This document shows, in pieces, positions 26,150 to 35,774 of a stretch of 49,205 nt of DNA (position 1 is the first letter of the stretch; every line of letters starts with the position of its first letter). The position numbers and the translations under genes were made by a program. The stretch spans positions 1 to 49,205 of the forward strand of contig DATNLZ010000141.1 of assembly GCA_035602605.1 (NCBI GenBank). The letters run 5' to 3'. Below the pieces are notes generated by a model. That model ran no database searches, was not told where the DNA came from, and was given only the letters and a program-made list of their open reading frames with translations. This DNA comes from DASQHY01 sp035602605 (lineage in GTDB: Bacteria > Acidobacteriota > Terriglobia > Acidiferrales > UBA7541).

Positions 26150-27151
26150 TCAGTAGGCCCAGCGCATCAAGATAGCGCCTGTTGTGTATCCTGCGCCGAC
26201 CGCGATCAGCAGCACCAGGTCGCCTTTGTGCAAACGCCCTTGTTCAACGGCATCGTACAAGCCCAGCGGTATAGTTCCTGCCGTGGTGTTGCCGTAGCGA
26301 TCGATATTCACCATCACCTTCGAATCGTCTACTCCGAGCCGCTCCTGCATCGCGCGAATAATTCGCAGGTTCGCCTGATGCGGCACCACGAGCGCAAGGT
26401 CGCGGCTCGAATAGCCATTTCGCTCTAGCAACTGGCAAGCCAACTCAGCCATGCGCCTCACCGCATATTTGAACACTTGCGCGCCGGCCTGATGAACCAC
26501 ATGCATATTTTTATCAACTGTTTCGTGCGTCGGCGGATTAAGCGAACCCCCGCCAGGCATGTAGAGATACTCCCCGCCGGAGCCATCCACATCATGATGA
26601 AAATCAATGATGCCTTCGTTCTCATTCACGGCAGGCTCCAGCAGCACCGCGCCGGCGCCGTCGCCAAAAAGCACGCACGTGGCGCGATCCTTATAATCAA
26701 GGATTGACGTCATCACGTCGCTGCCAATCACCAAAGCTTTTTGGTGCGTTCCTGCGCCGACAAACTGCGCCCCGACCGTCAGCGCATAGGCAAACCCCGA
26801 GCACGCCGCGGAAATATCGAACCCCCACGCCTTTTTCGCGCCAATGCGATCCTGCACCAGGCATGCCGTTGCCGGAAACATCATGTCCGGGGTCACGGTG
26901 GCCACAATAATCAACTCAATTTCTTCAGCATGCAGCGTGTTTGTCTGCGCTATTAGAAGTTTTGCCGCCGCGGTTGCGAGGTGTGACGACGCAACTCCGC
27001 GCTCCGCCTTGTGGCGCTCGCGAATTCCAGTTCGTTCGCGAATCCACTGATCGTTGGTGTCCACCAGTTTTTCCAGGTCGGCGTTGGTCACCACCTGTGG
27101 CGGCACGTAACCCGCAACGCTGGTAATTTTGGCAGCAATCCTACCGGACAT
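26150..27151 (-). CDS. fabH: Beta-ketoacyl-ACP synthase III
   Basis: From the ATG at 27151, with AGGAG four bases upstream, the protein is 333 residues. The catalytic triad is clear: Cys117 in DISAACSGFAYAL, His258 in VVPHQANLRI, and Asn288 in GNTTAGTIPL. It condenses an acyl-CoA (often acetyl-CoA) with malonyl-ACP to start fatty acid synthesis in the cytoplasm. A stand-alone location without acpP, fabD or plsX leaves open that it is a second FabH with another starter preference. A longer frame upstream to 27184 lacks a ribosome binding site. Confidence 0.92.
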   Translation of the reverse strand: MSGRIAAKITSVAGYVPPQVVTNADLEKLVDTNDQWIRERTGIRERHKAERGVASSHLATAAAKLLIAQTNTLHAEEIELIIVATVTPDMMFPATACLVQDRIGAKKAWGFDISAACSGFAYALTVGAQFVGAGTHQKALVIGSDVMTSILDYKDRATCVLFGDGAGAVLLEPAVNENEGIIDFHHDVDGSGGEYLYMPGGGSLNPPTHETVDKNMHVVHQAGAQVFKYAVRRMAELACQLLERNGYSSRDLALVVPHQANLRIIRAMQERLGVDDSKVMVNIDRYGNTTAGTIPLGLYDAVEQGRLHKGDLVLLIAVGAGYTTGAILMRWAY

Positions 27152-27382
27152 AAGTCTCCTGTATGTTTCTTGGTGATACTTCAAAGAAGATCAAATCTTA
27201 CGCAATCGTCCATCTTGTGACAACCGCATTATGGCTTGAGTTAGTCGGTGCGTCTTGGCACTCCCGGCTTCGCTAGGTATAGGTTTGTCTTCACAGGAAA
27301 CAGAAGCGGTGGTTTCGCGAGTGCCTGTGCGGTGACTTACGTATCCCGGTACAATGAAGCGACCTAGATATCTGCAACGTTT

Positions 27383-27517
27383 CTATTCCTTGATTTTCTC
27401 GTTTTTATTTTTCTTGTCCAAAGCCTCGCTGCGAAGACGTTCGGCGCAAGCATCACAAATTGTCTTTGAGGAAGGCTTGGCGCAGATCATACAAATTTGT
27501 TTCTTGGGATTGGCCAT
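27383..27517 (-). CDS. Small two-CxxC protein, 44 aa
   Basis: A 44-residue frame starts at ATG 27517 with GAGGAG five bases upstream and ends at TAG 27383. It has CMIC at 9-12 and a second pair CDAC at 21-24, a compact zinc-knuckle arrangement, followed by a highly charged Lys/Glu-rich tail. Zinc binding is inferred from the four cysteines. The function is unknown; nucleic-acid or ribosome association would fit the basic tail. It lies between fabH and osmC on the same strand. Confidence 0.65.
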   Translation of the reverse strand: MANPKKQICMICAKPSSKTICDACAERLRSEALDKKNKNEKIKE

Positions 27518-27564
27518 AACGCTCCTCGGCTAAATGTGCCGCCAAAAATCAGGGCGGGCCATAA

Positions 27565-27975
27565 CTATTTTGGCGGCAGAATTTCGTATCGAAACCGTAT
27601 CGGCGCGGTTTTTCGTAGCATGGCCGCCACCGAACAATATTTTTTCTCACTCAGCTCAATCGCGTGTTTCACCGCGGCTTCATCAAGTCGGCCGCGCAGT
27701 TTGTAAGCCAGCTCGATCTTGACCCACACCTTCGGCGGACTCTCCGCACGTTCGCCGGAAACCACAATTTCAAGGGCCTCGAGCTTTTGCCGCTTCTTTT
27801 CCAGAATCATGACGACGTCGGTGGCCGTGCACGATCCCAGCGCAATGAGCAGCATCTCCATCGGTCCGGGCGCGGAATTCGAGTTCCGATCCGCATCGAG
27901 CGTCACCGCATGGCCAGAAGCGCCGATGGCCAGAAATTTTTCTTCTCCTACCCAACGAACCGTGGCCGTCTGCAT
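27565..27975 (-). CDS. OsmC family peroxiredoxin-like protein
   Basis: From the ATG at 27975 (GAGGT upstream) the protein is 136 residues. It has the two OsmC cysteines: Cys49 in ALGSCTATDV and Cys114 in EKKYCSVAAML. GPMEMLLIAL is the helix before the first. OsmC/Ohr proteins reduce organic hydroperoxides with this Cys pair; the YhfA-like branch, which this resembles, is less well characterised. The longer frame reaching 28275 overlaps the upstream regulator and looks non-coding. It lies 91 bases after the GGDEF/HD-GYP gene on the same strand. Confidence 0.85.
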   Translation of the reverse strand: MQTATVRWVGEEKFLAIGASGHAVTLDADRNSNSAPGPMEMLLIALGSCTATDVVMILEKKRQKLEALEIVVSGERAESPPKVWVKIELAYKLRGRLDEAAVKHAIELSEKKYCSVAAMLRKTAPIRFRYEILPPK

Positions 27976-28066
27976 GAGTACCTCGGGCAAGATGTCCCCA
28001 GAAAGCAGCAATGATAGCTCGGGGGAGCCGGTTGGGAAAGCCGCTAAAGTGAAACAATGGGTCGCG

Positions 28067-31000
28067 TTAATCGTCGCCACTTCGTGCGGGCGCGTGCCCT
28101 GGTCCCGGGACTTGCTCAACGAGTGGATTAGGCAGCTGGCGCAAGGTTCTGACAAAAATCGAAATGAGCTCGCCATCAAACTGCGCGTTAGCGCAACGCT
28201 CGAGTTCCGCGAGTGCCTCGGCCGAGCTGCGCGATTTTTTGTAAGTGCGATCCGATGTAATTGTGTCGTACGCATCGGCGATAGCTATGATACGTGCCCC
28301 TAGCGGAATCTGCCCGCCGGACAGGGCGTCGGGATATCCAGAGCCGTCAAAAAATTCATGATGGTGCTTAACCATTTGCGCAATACGCGAAATCGCGCGA
28401 AGCGGCTCGAGAATCTTGGCTCCAAAATGGACGTGCGACTTCATGGTTTCCCACTCCTCTGGATTAAGCGGGCCACTCTTGTTCAAAATCGCTTCAGGAA
28501 TTCCCACTTTTCCGATGTCGTGAAGCACGCCGCCAAGGCGGATCTCTTCAACTTCGGCATCGGACATTCCGAGAGCTTCGGCGACGAGCGCGGCATAGGC
28601 CGAAACTTTTTGCGAGTGGCCTTGCGTGTAGTGATCTTTCGCATCAATCGCGAAGGCCAATGAAGTCACCGTGTCGATGACCACTTGGGGCAAAGCTTCA
28701 ACGCCCTCCGCGGACCCAAGGAGATCGGTGGCCGAGCCGGGATCAGACGCTTTGTGAATTTGACTGGGCGCGTTTTCACTCGCGGCGAGCGATTCGGTGA
28801 ACTGAGCCAGGCGCTGATAGATTTCTTGGAACGCTTCGGGACCTGTGGCAAAAAGGCGCTTGAGAGTAACGCCGAGATAGGCTTCAAGAACATCGCGCTT
28901 CCAGCGCTTGGTCTCCTTGGGATCATAGTGATCCGCGGTAGAAACAGCATTTCCACCCTGATGCTTGGATAAGTACATCGAAGCATCCGCCACCTGGATC
29001 AGCTCCTGGGGAGAGGAGCCATGCAAGGGATAGCTGGCAATACCGAAGCTCGCCGTAATATTTTTTTCTCGCAACAGGGGATCAGAGGAAACCCAGGCGC
29101 GCAATTTGGAAGCAAGCTGCCGTCCATATTCGATTTTTGTTTCCGGCATCAGAATCACAAATTCGTCTCCGCCGTAACGCGCGACCACGTCCGAACGCCT
29201 GCAATTTTGCTCGAGGATGTGCCCGACGCGTTGCAACACCAGATCGCCCTCAAGATGCCCGTAAAAATCATTGACGAATTTGAAGCGGTCCAAATCCATG
29301 AGCACGAGTGAGAAGGCTCGCCCAGCGCGCGTTGAGCGCTTCCATTCGGCGGAGAGCGCCTCCATGAAAAAGCGGTGCGTTTTCACGCCGGTCAAGCCGT
29401 CAGTGATCGCTTGCTCTTGAGCCTTCTGGAAAGTCAGCGCATTGTGAAGGGCACCGGCGATTAAATCCGCCAGTGTGCGTAGCAGGAGCGTTTCTTCCGG
29501 CGAGAAGTCGCAGAGTTGCGCGGTCTCCACGTATAAAACGCCATGGAGCTGATCAGCATAAAAAATGGGAAAGGCCGCCGCGGAAACCGAGTTCGGCAGA
29601 ATCCCGCGGGCGGTTTCGTCGTCTTGCGGGATCACACTGTGCACTGCCATTTTGCCACTGCGCGCGACTTGTCCGATCAGGCCCGTTCCTAGCGCAAGGC
29701 GCTTTCCGAGAACCGCGCGGCGCAGACCGGCTTCGGCTTGCACGACAATTTCGCGCGTTGCATAATCCAACAGGCCAATACCAATGTGGTCGTGCGAAAG
29801 CCCTTCTTCGAGCTCCTCGGCAATTTTCGCGAGCATTTCATCAGGGTTCAGCGTGCTGATCGCGTGGCGCGAGATATTGTTCAACAGAGTGAGATGCCGG
29901 CCGCGAGTCTGCTCTTCGCGAAACAGCCGGGCATTCTCAATGGCGATGCTGGCTTCGCTGGCGAGCACACGCATCAACTCGAGATGCCCTTCGTCGAACA
30001 ACCGCTCTTGTTTACTGTGTGCCACCATCACTCCAATGGAGAGATCGTGAATGACCAATGGCACGCCGCAAAAGCAACCGAACTCTTGTATCGGCTCTAC
30101 GCCAAGGCGCCGAACCTCGGCCGCCAAATTCTCGCGAATCAAAAGGGGCTGTCGCGTGCGCAGCAGGTATTCTGTCAAATGGTTGCCCAGTGGCCGCGAG
30201 CGCCTCGGCAAGCGTACCCCGTCGGTCGCCTCCAATTCGAATAGCAGCTCGTCGCGGAAGGGCTCGTGCCGCGCGACGTAGAAATTGTCCACGTCGAACA
30301 AGCGCTTCATCTCTTCCCAAATTTTCCCGAACAGTTCATCCATGTCCAGCGTGGAACTGAGCGCCCGGCCAATTTCGTTCAGGACGTGAAGCTCCTCAGA
30401 GCGTCGTGAAGTCTGTTGGATGAGGTAGCTATTCTCGACGGCCATGCCGATCTGGTGGCCGAGAGCAAGAAGCAAGCGCAACTCCGCGGGAGTGAAGCGA
30501 CGGCTGTCTGGAGTGCCCAGTAGCAAAACGCCAAAGGCCTGCTCTTTCGCTTGGAGGCTGATACCTACGACTGTGCGCAGACCTTGCGCTATAGCCAGTT
30601 GGCGGAACCGCCGGAAAGCCTCTTCTTTTTCGAGCGCTGCCCAGGCCGAATCGCGACTCAGATCGCGAAAGACCACCAGACCGCCAAGGCGTGCCACCAG
30701 GTTCACCAGATGATCGTCGAGCCCCTCTTCCTGGGCCGCCGAACAAAAATTATCGCTAAGGCCGACGGCGACAACCGAGGTCGGTCCATACGGATCGCCG
30801 TGATGCAAAAAAAGAGCGCCCGCAGGTATGCGCACGACGCCCAGCACCCGGTCGAGCGCCTGCGAAAGCATGCGCTGGATTTCCCCGCCTATGAAACTGG
30901 ATGTGGCCAGGTTCAGGTTAGAGAGCGCGAGCATGTTTCGTTCAATGCGCCGCTTCTCTTCTTCGTAAAGAGCCATGACCATCAGCATGGCAATGAATAA

Positions 31001-31552
31001 TTCGGGTACGACCGGCCATATTCGCAGATCGGATAAGCGACCGAGCAGTGTATGCTCAAAGAAAGTCAGGGCAATCGTGAGCGTACCCCAAAGCGCGAAA
31101 GAGATAGCGAGGAACAGATCGGCAACGGTTTCCTGCTTGCGGTTTTCCTCCCAGTAGATCCATGCACTTCCGAGGAGGATGATTCCAGTGCCGAGAGAAG
31201 CCGGAATTGGAATCCAGCCCAGATAATGACCGACAGACCAGCCAAGAATGCCCAGCGCAGTGACTGCTATGCGTCCAGCACGACCTTTAGATTGTACGTA
31301 GATTTGCGCAGCCCATAGAAACATCAGAGCAGAGAAAGCCTGCAGCCATTCGTTTACCGGTGCTAGCCAGGGGAGCACGCCAACGGAAGGTTCCAGTGCT
31401 GGACTGACGTAGTGCAGGGCCAAAAAACTCCAACCCCAGGTCCACAGCTTCAAATAAAGCTGGCGCTTCAAATTGTAGATGTAAGCAAAGAACGCCGCGA
31501 CGGCAATCGCCGCTACGAGAAGACCGATCGCGGTCATAGCTTGTTGGTGCAA
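28067..31552 (-). CDS. Membrane-anchored GAF-GAF-GAF-GGDEF-HD-GYP cyclic-di-GMP regulator
   Basis: The 1161-residue protein starts with about seven membrane helices (1-200). Three GAF-like sensor regions follow at about 225-385, 400-550 and 565-715. The GGDEF domain has an intact active site, RYGGDEFVIL, at about 791-800, and an RxxD inhibitory site (RRSD) five residues before it. The C-terminal HD-GYP domain has HDIGKVGIP near 1007 and HHHEFFDGSGYPD near 1062, also intact. The protein should both make and degrade cyclic di-GMP, an unusual pairing because GGDEF is more often fused to EAL. An alternative start is the second Met, five residues in. It precedes osmC on the same strand. Confidence 0.88.
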   Translation of the reverse strand: MHQQAMTAIGLLVAAIAVAAFFAYIYNLKRQLYLKLWTWGWSFLALHYVSPALEPSVGVLPWLAPVNEWLQAFSALMFLWAAQIYVQSKGRAGRIAVTALGILGWSVGHYLGWIPIPASLGTGIILLGSAWIYWEENRKQETVADLFLAISFALWGTLTIALTFFEHTLLGRLSDLRIWPVVPELFIAMLMVMALYEEEKRRIERNMLALSNLNLATSSFIGGEIQRMLSQALDRVLGVVRIPAGALFLHHGDPYGPTSVVAVGLSDNFCSAAQEEGLDDHLVNLVARLGGLVVFRDLSRDSAWAALEKEEAFRRFRQLAIAQGLRTVVGISLQAKEQAFGVLLLGTPDSRRFTPAELRLLLALGHQIGMAVENSYLIQQTSRRSEELHVLNEIGRALSSTLDMDELFGKIWEEMKRLFDVDNFYVARHEPFRDELLFELEATDGVRLPRRSRPLGNHLTEYLLRTRQPLLIRENLAAEVRRLGVEPIQEFGCFCGVPLVIHDLSIGVMVAHSKQERLFDEGHLELMRVLASEASIAIENARLFREEQTRGRHLTLLNNISRHAISTLNPDEMLAKIAEELEEGLSHDHIGIGLLDYATREIVVQAEAGLRRAVLGKRLALGTGLIGQVARSGKMAVHSVIPQDDETARGILPNSVSAAAFPIFYADQLHGVLYVETAQLCDFSPEETLLLRTLADLIAGALHNALTFQKAQEQAITDGLTGVKTHRFFMEALSAEWKRSTRAGRAFSLVLMDLDRFKFVNDFYGHLEGDLVLQRVGHILEQNCRRSDVVARYGGDEFVILMPETKIEYGRQLASKLRAWVSSDPLLREKNITASFGIASYPLHGSSPQELIQVADASMYLSKHQGGNAVSTADHYDPKETKRWKRDVLEAYLGVTLKRLFATGPEAFQEIYQRLAQFTESLAASENAPSQIHKASDPGSATDLLGSAEGVEALPQVVIDTVTSLAFAIDAKDHYTQGHSQKVSAYAALVAEALGMSDAEVEEIRLGGVLHDIGKVGIPEAILNKSGPLNPEEWETMKSHVHFGAKILEPLRAISRIAQMVKHHHEFFDGSGYPDALSGGQIPLGARIIAIADAYDTITSDRTYKKSRSSAEALAELERCANAQFDGELISIFVRTLRQLPNPLVEQVPGPGHAPARSGDD

Positions 31553-31898
31553 ACCGTCAGCGCCTCCACCGCTCTATCCCCTTGAAGAATTCTGCGTACC
31601 AGTCGGTGCACGCGAAATTAGCGCACGCCCGTGGCGAGACCATCTTATCTGCCAAGGGCTTCTATCAGCAGGGGATACCAGAGCGCTTTTGGACTATAGA
31701 ACATGGGTTTTTGCAGGGTCAAGAGTACCGGAGAGGATTGTGCGCAAGTTATAGCGGTTGCCGAACAGGGCACCGGACCCCGATTTGGTCTTTGCGAAGG
31801 CTTCGGCTAAACTGAAGTGTTTCGGAACAGGTTCTGTGTGAAACCGTTGTCCAGAACGTCTCATTTGGGACATGTCATAAGATAAGGAATTATAAGCT
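31553..31898. other. Intergenic region between the GGDEF/HD-GYP gene and gltX
   Basis: These 346 bases separate two divergent genes and should hold both promoters. I see no coding frame with a ribosome binding site and no tRNA fold. AAGGA at 31884-31888 is the likely ribosome binding site of gltX. The short palindrome GAACAGGTTC near 31830 is too short to interpret. Confidence 0.5.
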
Positions 31899-33434
31899 TT
31901 GCCACTCATGAGCGATCCGATAATGAGCGCTAACAACAGACCCAGTCCTCTTTCAGCCTCGAGGAACCGGCCGCGTGTCCGCTTTGCGCCGTCCCCTACC
32001 GGATACTTGCATGTTGGGGGAGCCAGAACAGCGCTGTTTAATTGGCTTTTTGCACGCCGCGAGAATGGCACGCTGATCCTACGCATCGAAGATACCGACG
32101 CTGATCGCAACCGCCCTGAATTGGTGGACGGCATCCTCGAAAGCATGCGCTGGCTCGGAGTCAACTGGGACGAGGGACCCTACTTTCAATCGCAGCGCAT
32201 CGAACTTTATCGCACCGCAGCTCAAACGTTACTGTCCAGCGGCGCGGCGTATCTGTGCTACTGCTCACCCGAAAAATATGCTGGTGGTGATGCAGCAGGT
32301 GAGAGCGACGAACCCGAGGAGAAGTCCGTGCGAGGGGTTACCCGTTGTGGGTGCCGCGAAGGCAAGCCCTCTTCGGGCGATTACAAGCCGGCAATCCGTT
32401 TTCGGGTGCCTCTGCCTGGAACGACGCAATTTGAGGATGCCGTCTTTGGCCCTCGAGAAGTGTCGAACGATGAGATTGAAGACTTTGTTCTGCTGCGCTC
32501 TTCAAAAAGTGACGACGAGTCGTCAGGCCTGCCAACGTATCAGATGAGCGTTGTGGTCGATGACATCGACATGCGCATTACGCACGTAATCCGCGGCGCC
32601 GACCACATCTCCAACACACCGAAACAAGTGCTGCTCTATCGCGCGCTTGGTGTCACGCCGCCGACATTCGCGCACGTGCCGCTGATTCTGGGTCCTGACC
32701 GCACACGACTCTCGAAGCGCCATGGTGCCACGAGCGTAGGCTCGTATCGCGACGAAGGCTTTCTGCCCGAAGCGTTTCGCAATTTCCTTGCCTTGCTAGG
32801 GTGGTCACCAGGCGGCGATGCGCAATTTCTTCGCACCAGTGAACTCGTCGAGCGGTTCAGCCTGGAGGGCGTCAGCCGGACGAACGCGGTTTTCGATCGC
32901 GCGAAACTGGAATGGTTCAACACACAATATTTGCAAAAGCTTCCCATCGAAGAGTTGCTGCCCCATGTTGAAGAGACATTAAGGCGTCATGAACTTTGGC
33001 GCGGGGAATGGGCAAGCAGTACGGGGCACGAGTGGTTTGCGCGCACTGTGGATTTGTTGCGCTCGCGCGTCCGCCTTTTACCGGATTTTGCAACTTGGGG
33101 GCGCGCCTTTTTTACCGACGACTTTTCTTACGATCCGGCGGCACGCGACAAATTCTGGAAAGACGAACGGCTGGGGGAACTGCTCGCTAAACTCACTGAT
33201 CAATTGGAACAACTTCCTGATTGGAATCACGATGCCTGCGACCACCCGCTGCGCGCACTGGCGGAGTCGGCCGGGGTCAAAGCAGGCCTGCTGATCAACG
33301 CCACGCGCGTGGCCATTGTTGGGCAGGCTGTTGCCCCTCCCTTGTTCGATACCATGGTGGTGATTGGCAAAGACCGCGTCGTCACGCGCCTGCGTCGCGC
33401 CATTGCGGCCCTCGCTGCCACGACCCGCACGTAA
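31899..33434 (+). CDS. gltX: Glutamyl-tRNA synthetase
   Basis: The protein (511 residues from TTG 31899) is a class I synthetase. It has RFAPSPTGYLHVGGARTALF (HIGH motif in the HVGG form) and LSKRHGATSVG (KMSKS in the LSKRHG form). It charges tRNA-Glu and possibly tRNA-Gln if the organism uses the amidotransferase route. TTG has AAGGA at 10 bases; ATG at 31908 or 31923 would give slightly shorter forms. An Asp/Glu-rich, Cys-containing loop near residue 130-155 (RCGCREGK) lies where some family members bind zinc. Length is in the normal range. Confidence 0.95.
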   Translation: MPLMSDPIMSANNRPSPLSASRNRPRVRFAPSPTGYLHVGGARTALFNWLFARRENGTLILRIEDTDADRNRPELVDGILESMRWLGVNWDEGPYFQSQRIELYRTAAQTLLSSGAAYLCYCSPEKYAGGDAAGESDEPEEKSVRGVTRCGCREGKPSSGDYKPAIRFRVPLPGTTQFEDAVFGPREVSNDEIEDFVLLRSSKSDDESSGLPTYQMSVVVDDIDMRITHVIRGADHISNTPKQVLLYRALGVTPPTFAHVPLILGPDRTRLSKRHGATSVGSYRDEGFLPEAFRNFLALLGWSPGGDAQFLRTSELVERFSLEGVSRTNAVFDRAKLEWFNTQYLQKLPIEELLPHVEETLRRHELWRGEWASSTGHEWFARTVDLLRSRVRLLPDFATWGRAFFTDDFSYDPAARDKFWKDERLGELLAKLTDQLEQLPDWNHDACDHPLRALAESAGVKAGLLINATRVAIVGQAVAPPLFDTMVVIGKDRVVTRLRRAIAALAATTRT

Positions 33435-33545
33435 ACGTCACTTCAATCTTTCTATCGCCAGTTACTCACCGAGATCACCACGTCGCTCAGGAAAGCTACG
33501 GCTCACTGTTGTCAGCAATCGAGGCAGACGAAAAACAGCGAATGG

Positions 33546-34106
33546 TTAGAGTGCGGGATCTTGCGCTGTGGCCATGCGATTCTCGCTTGTGGCGTGAAGC
33601 AGGCGCGTTTGATCGGTATAAAAGTTGCGGTAACCGTAGCGGTCCGGGCGCGCCGTGAGGCTGTATGTTCGAATTGAGCCGTCAGCTCCAGCCGAACTCG
33701 GAGTATATTGCAGCGTGTAGCCTGCATCGAGCGCATTGCGTGCTGCCATGCGCGCGGGCGGCCCCAAGACTTCGGGCGACGACGGGTAACGGCCCGCTTC
33801 GTCTTTCGCGTATGCGTCGAGCACCTGCTGAAACGCCCGGAGAGAACGAATTGCGCGCCCTTCTGCCTCTCCTGGAGAGTTTGCGCCGGTGCGGGAGGGA
33901 AGCACGTACCAAATGAAGAGATAGAGAGCGCCTGCGATGATCGCCAGTGCGATGACCCAGATTAGGATAATCCGGAAGGTGCTGCGCTTCGGTACGGGCT
34001 CAGCTGCAAGCGATACCGCGGCGAGGCCGGCCAAATCCGCACGGCAATGCGGGCAAATCTCCGATGCCTGATTGATCTCCGTCTCGCATTCAGGGCACTT
34101 GTACAT
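33546..34106 (-). CDS. Zinc-ribbon membrane protein with a pseudopilin-like C-terminus
   Basis: The 186-residue protein has an N-terminal zinc ribbon with Cys4/Cys7 and Cys18/Cys21 (CPEC and CPHC). One membrane helix (IILIWVIALAIIAGALYLFI, about 46-65) and an extracytoplasmic region follow. This last part starts IRSLRAFQQVLDAYAKDE and continues with AGRYPSSPEVLG, resembling the GspG-like pseudopilin periplasmic fold. It lacks the usual prepilin cleavage motif at the N-terminus. The role is unknown. It is convergent with gltX. Confidence 0.6.
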   Translation of the reverse strand: MYKCPECETEINQASEICPHCRADLAGLAAVSLAAEPVPKRSTFRIILIWVIALAIIAGALYLFIWYVLPSRTGANSPGEAEGRAIRSLRAFQQVLDAYAKDEAGRYPSSPEVLGPPARMAARNALDAGYTLQYTPSSAGADGSIRTYSLTARPDRYGYRNFYTDQTRLLHATSENRMATAQDPAL

Positions 34107-34200
34107 AAAACGAAAGTAGCAAACGTTTGCGGCGCAGGCGGAGAATCAGGGTCGCATCGACAGCGAGCTATGGCTTCCTCTGGCCTAGGCGCCAGGCGAA

Positions 34201-34917
34201 TTAAGCTTCGGGGGCGTGACCCACGACGACCAGCCAAGCGGGTCGCACGGTTAGGTTGTTGGGCGCGCTCTGCAGGTTCAGGCCAAACCCGACGATCCAA
34301 AGATCCGGATCTTCCTGATGAAGCATCTTAGGTGTTTGGGCCTCTTCAGTGGTACCGGCAAGACTCCAGACCGACGGATGACCCGTTCCCGCAGACTTGC
34401 GGCTCAACGAAAGAACTTCTTCCACGGAAAGAGTGGCCGGCTTTTGGTCAGCGGACGCAGGCGACGCGAGGAGGAAGTCGCGATTCGGTGAAACACCGAG
34501 ATGGTTACCATTCTGGGGCAGCAGGGCGTAACGCAGCGTGTATACGCCTGCCTTGACCGGTTGTTGGCGATAGTCTTTCACGTCTACGGGAAAGCGTACG
34601 ACGCCAACCAGGGTTCCCTCCGCGATTTGGCCATAAACAACGCCCAACTGCTGCGGCGCGTCTTTTGCGGGCACCACTTTGCGGAGCCAGATTTCGCACA
34701 GAGCACCGCTAGGTCCGTTCACGCGGAAGCCTTTGTCGGATAAGGTTTCACGGATGGCGGCGGAAACTTCTGACGGAGCCGCAGTTGAAATCATCTCGGT
34801 GGAATATCCTGCTGCGACAGAGCTGCGCGGAAACGAAAGCAGAGACAAGGCACTGAGCAGGATCACATTGGCGGTCAAGTTGAGCTTCGAGCGCAATAGT
34901 TTCGATGGAGTTGCCAT
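34201..34917 (-). CDS. Secreted protein of unknown function, 238 aa
   Basis: The 238-residue protein has a signal peptide (LLSALSLLSFPRSSVAAG). A predicted alpha/beta domain is followed by GVYTLRYALLPQNGNHLG and several beta segments. I do not recognise a named family, although the pattern of a Cys in LCEIW followed by GVVYGQI recurs in secreted proteins of Acidobacteriota-like genomes. No operon partner is evident. Confidence 0.5.
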   Translation of the reverse strand: MATPSKLLRSKLNLTANVILLSALSLLSFPRSSVAAGYSTEMISTAAPSEVSAAIRETLSDKGFRVNGPSGALCEIWLRKVVPAKDAPQQLGVVYGQIAEGTLVGVVRFPVDVKDYRQQPVKAGVYTLRYALLPQNGNHLGVSPNRDFLLASPASADQKPATLSVEEVLSLSRKSAGTGHPSVWSLAGTTEEAQTPKMLHQEDPDLWIVGFGLNLQSAPNNLTVRPAWLVVVGHAPEA

Positions 34918-35078
34918 TCAATCAGTCCTTTAGTGGGCCTGTTATTTAGAGGCCTCTTAGTTAGAGAACACTCTACTCAACAAGGTTGGTCAGCCTTCGG
35001 ATAAACCTTCGATTCGCTGAGTTATTCCGGCTATTTTACGCTTCGACACTCAAAACGAAGCCCGTTTGAAGCCTCCCC

Positions 35079-35774
35079 TTAGATGGGGCTGGAGAATGTG
35101 CCAACAAAAGAGCCGCGGCGCCCGGATTCGCTCCAATTGATATCGAGGTGCGTGCCGCGATAGGTGCTCTCCGACGTGTAAGCCGGCATGGCGTGATTGA
35201 GGTGCGCGGCCAGCGGCTTGTAGAACACATCTTCGTTGTGGCAAATGTCATCGGCGCCGGTCAAGGCGCGCGTGGAAAGCTTTACAAGCTTGCCAGCCTC
35301 CAGGGTGGCGCTTCCGTGCCTGGCTGCGGGCATCTGAAAATGGATGCGAGTCGCTTCGGTGCCCACTATATTGTTCAGCAATCCGCTGGTCTGCGACTGC
35401 GCAAACTTGACGAGAGCCTCGCGCTGCGCTTGCGTGGCGCGCTCATCGAAGATCATGACCGTCTTTGCCGGGAGGGGACTTGCGTACGGGTCGCCCAAGG
35501 TGTTGTTCGCCCGCACCACCGCGACAATGCTTAGGCCGTCGAGCTTGATGTCGCCCCAAACACCCTTGTCCACGCGCCAGGCGAGCACAGCTTCGTGGCC
35601 AGTCAGATTGACCTCAGAATTGGCGAAACACGGACCGGTGTACACGTCGGCCGAGCGCGATTCCATATATTGGCCGGTGATTATGGCGGGCGTCTTCGTC
35701 GTTTTGGCTGCTACCATCGCTGGCAAAATAATTCCAAGGACAAGAGTTCCTATCAGAATTTGTCGTAATTTCAT
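35079..35774 (-). CDS. DUF1326 domain secreted protein
   Basis: From the ATG at 35774, with GGGAGG nine bases upstream, the protein is 231 residues. A signal peptide (LIGTLVLGIILPAMVAA) is followed by a DUF1326 domain with GQYMESRSADVYTGPCFANSE and GVWGDIKLDGLSIVAVV. The family's activity is unknown. The longer frame to 35822 is out of keeping with the ribosome binding site. No partners are apparent. Confidence 0.75.
   Translation of the reverse strand: MKLRQILIGTLVLGIILPAMVAAKTTKTPAIITGQYMESRSADVYTGPCFANSEVNLTGHEAVLAWRVDKGVWGDIKLDGLSIVAVVRANNTLGDPYASPLPAKTVMIFDERATQAQREALVKFAQSQTSGLLNNIVGTEATRIHFQMPAARHGSATLEAGKLVKLSTRALTGADDICHNEDVFYKPLAAHLNHAMPAYTSESTYRGTHLDINWSESGRRGSFVGTFSSPI

Noticed and set aside
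27976..28275. N-terminal extension of OsmC
   Set aside because: It overlaps the C-terminus of the GGDEF/HD-GYP gene and has no OsmC similarity; ATG 27975 matches the family start.
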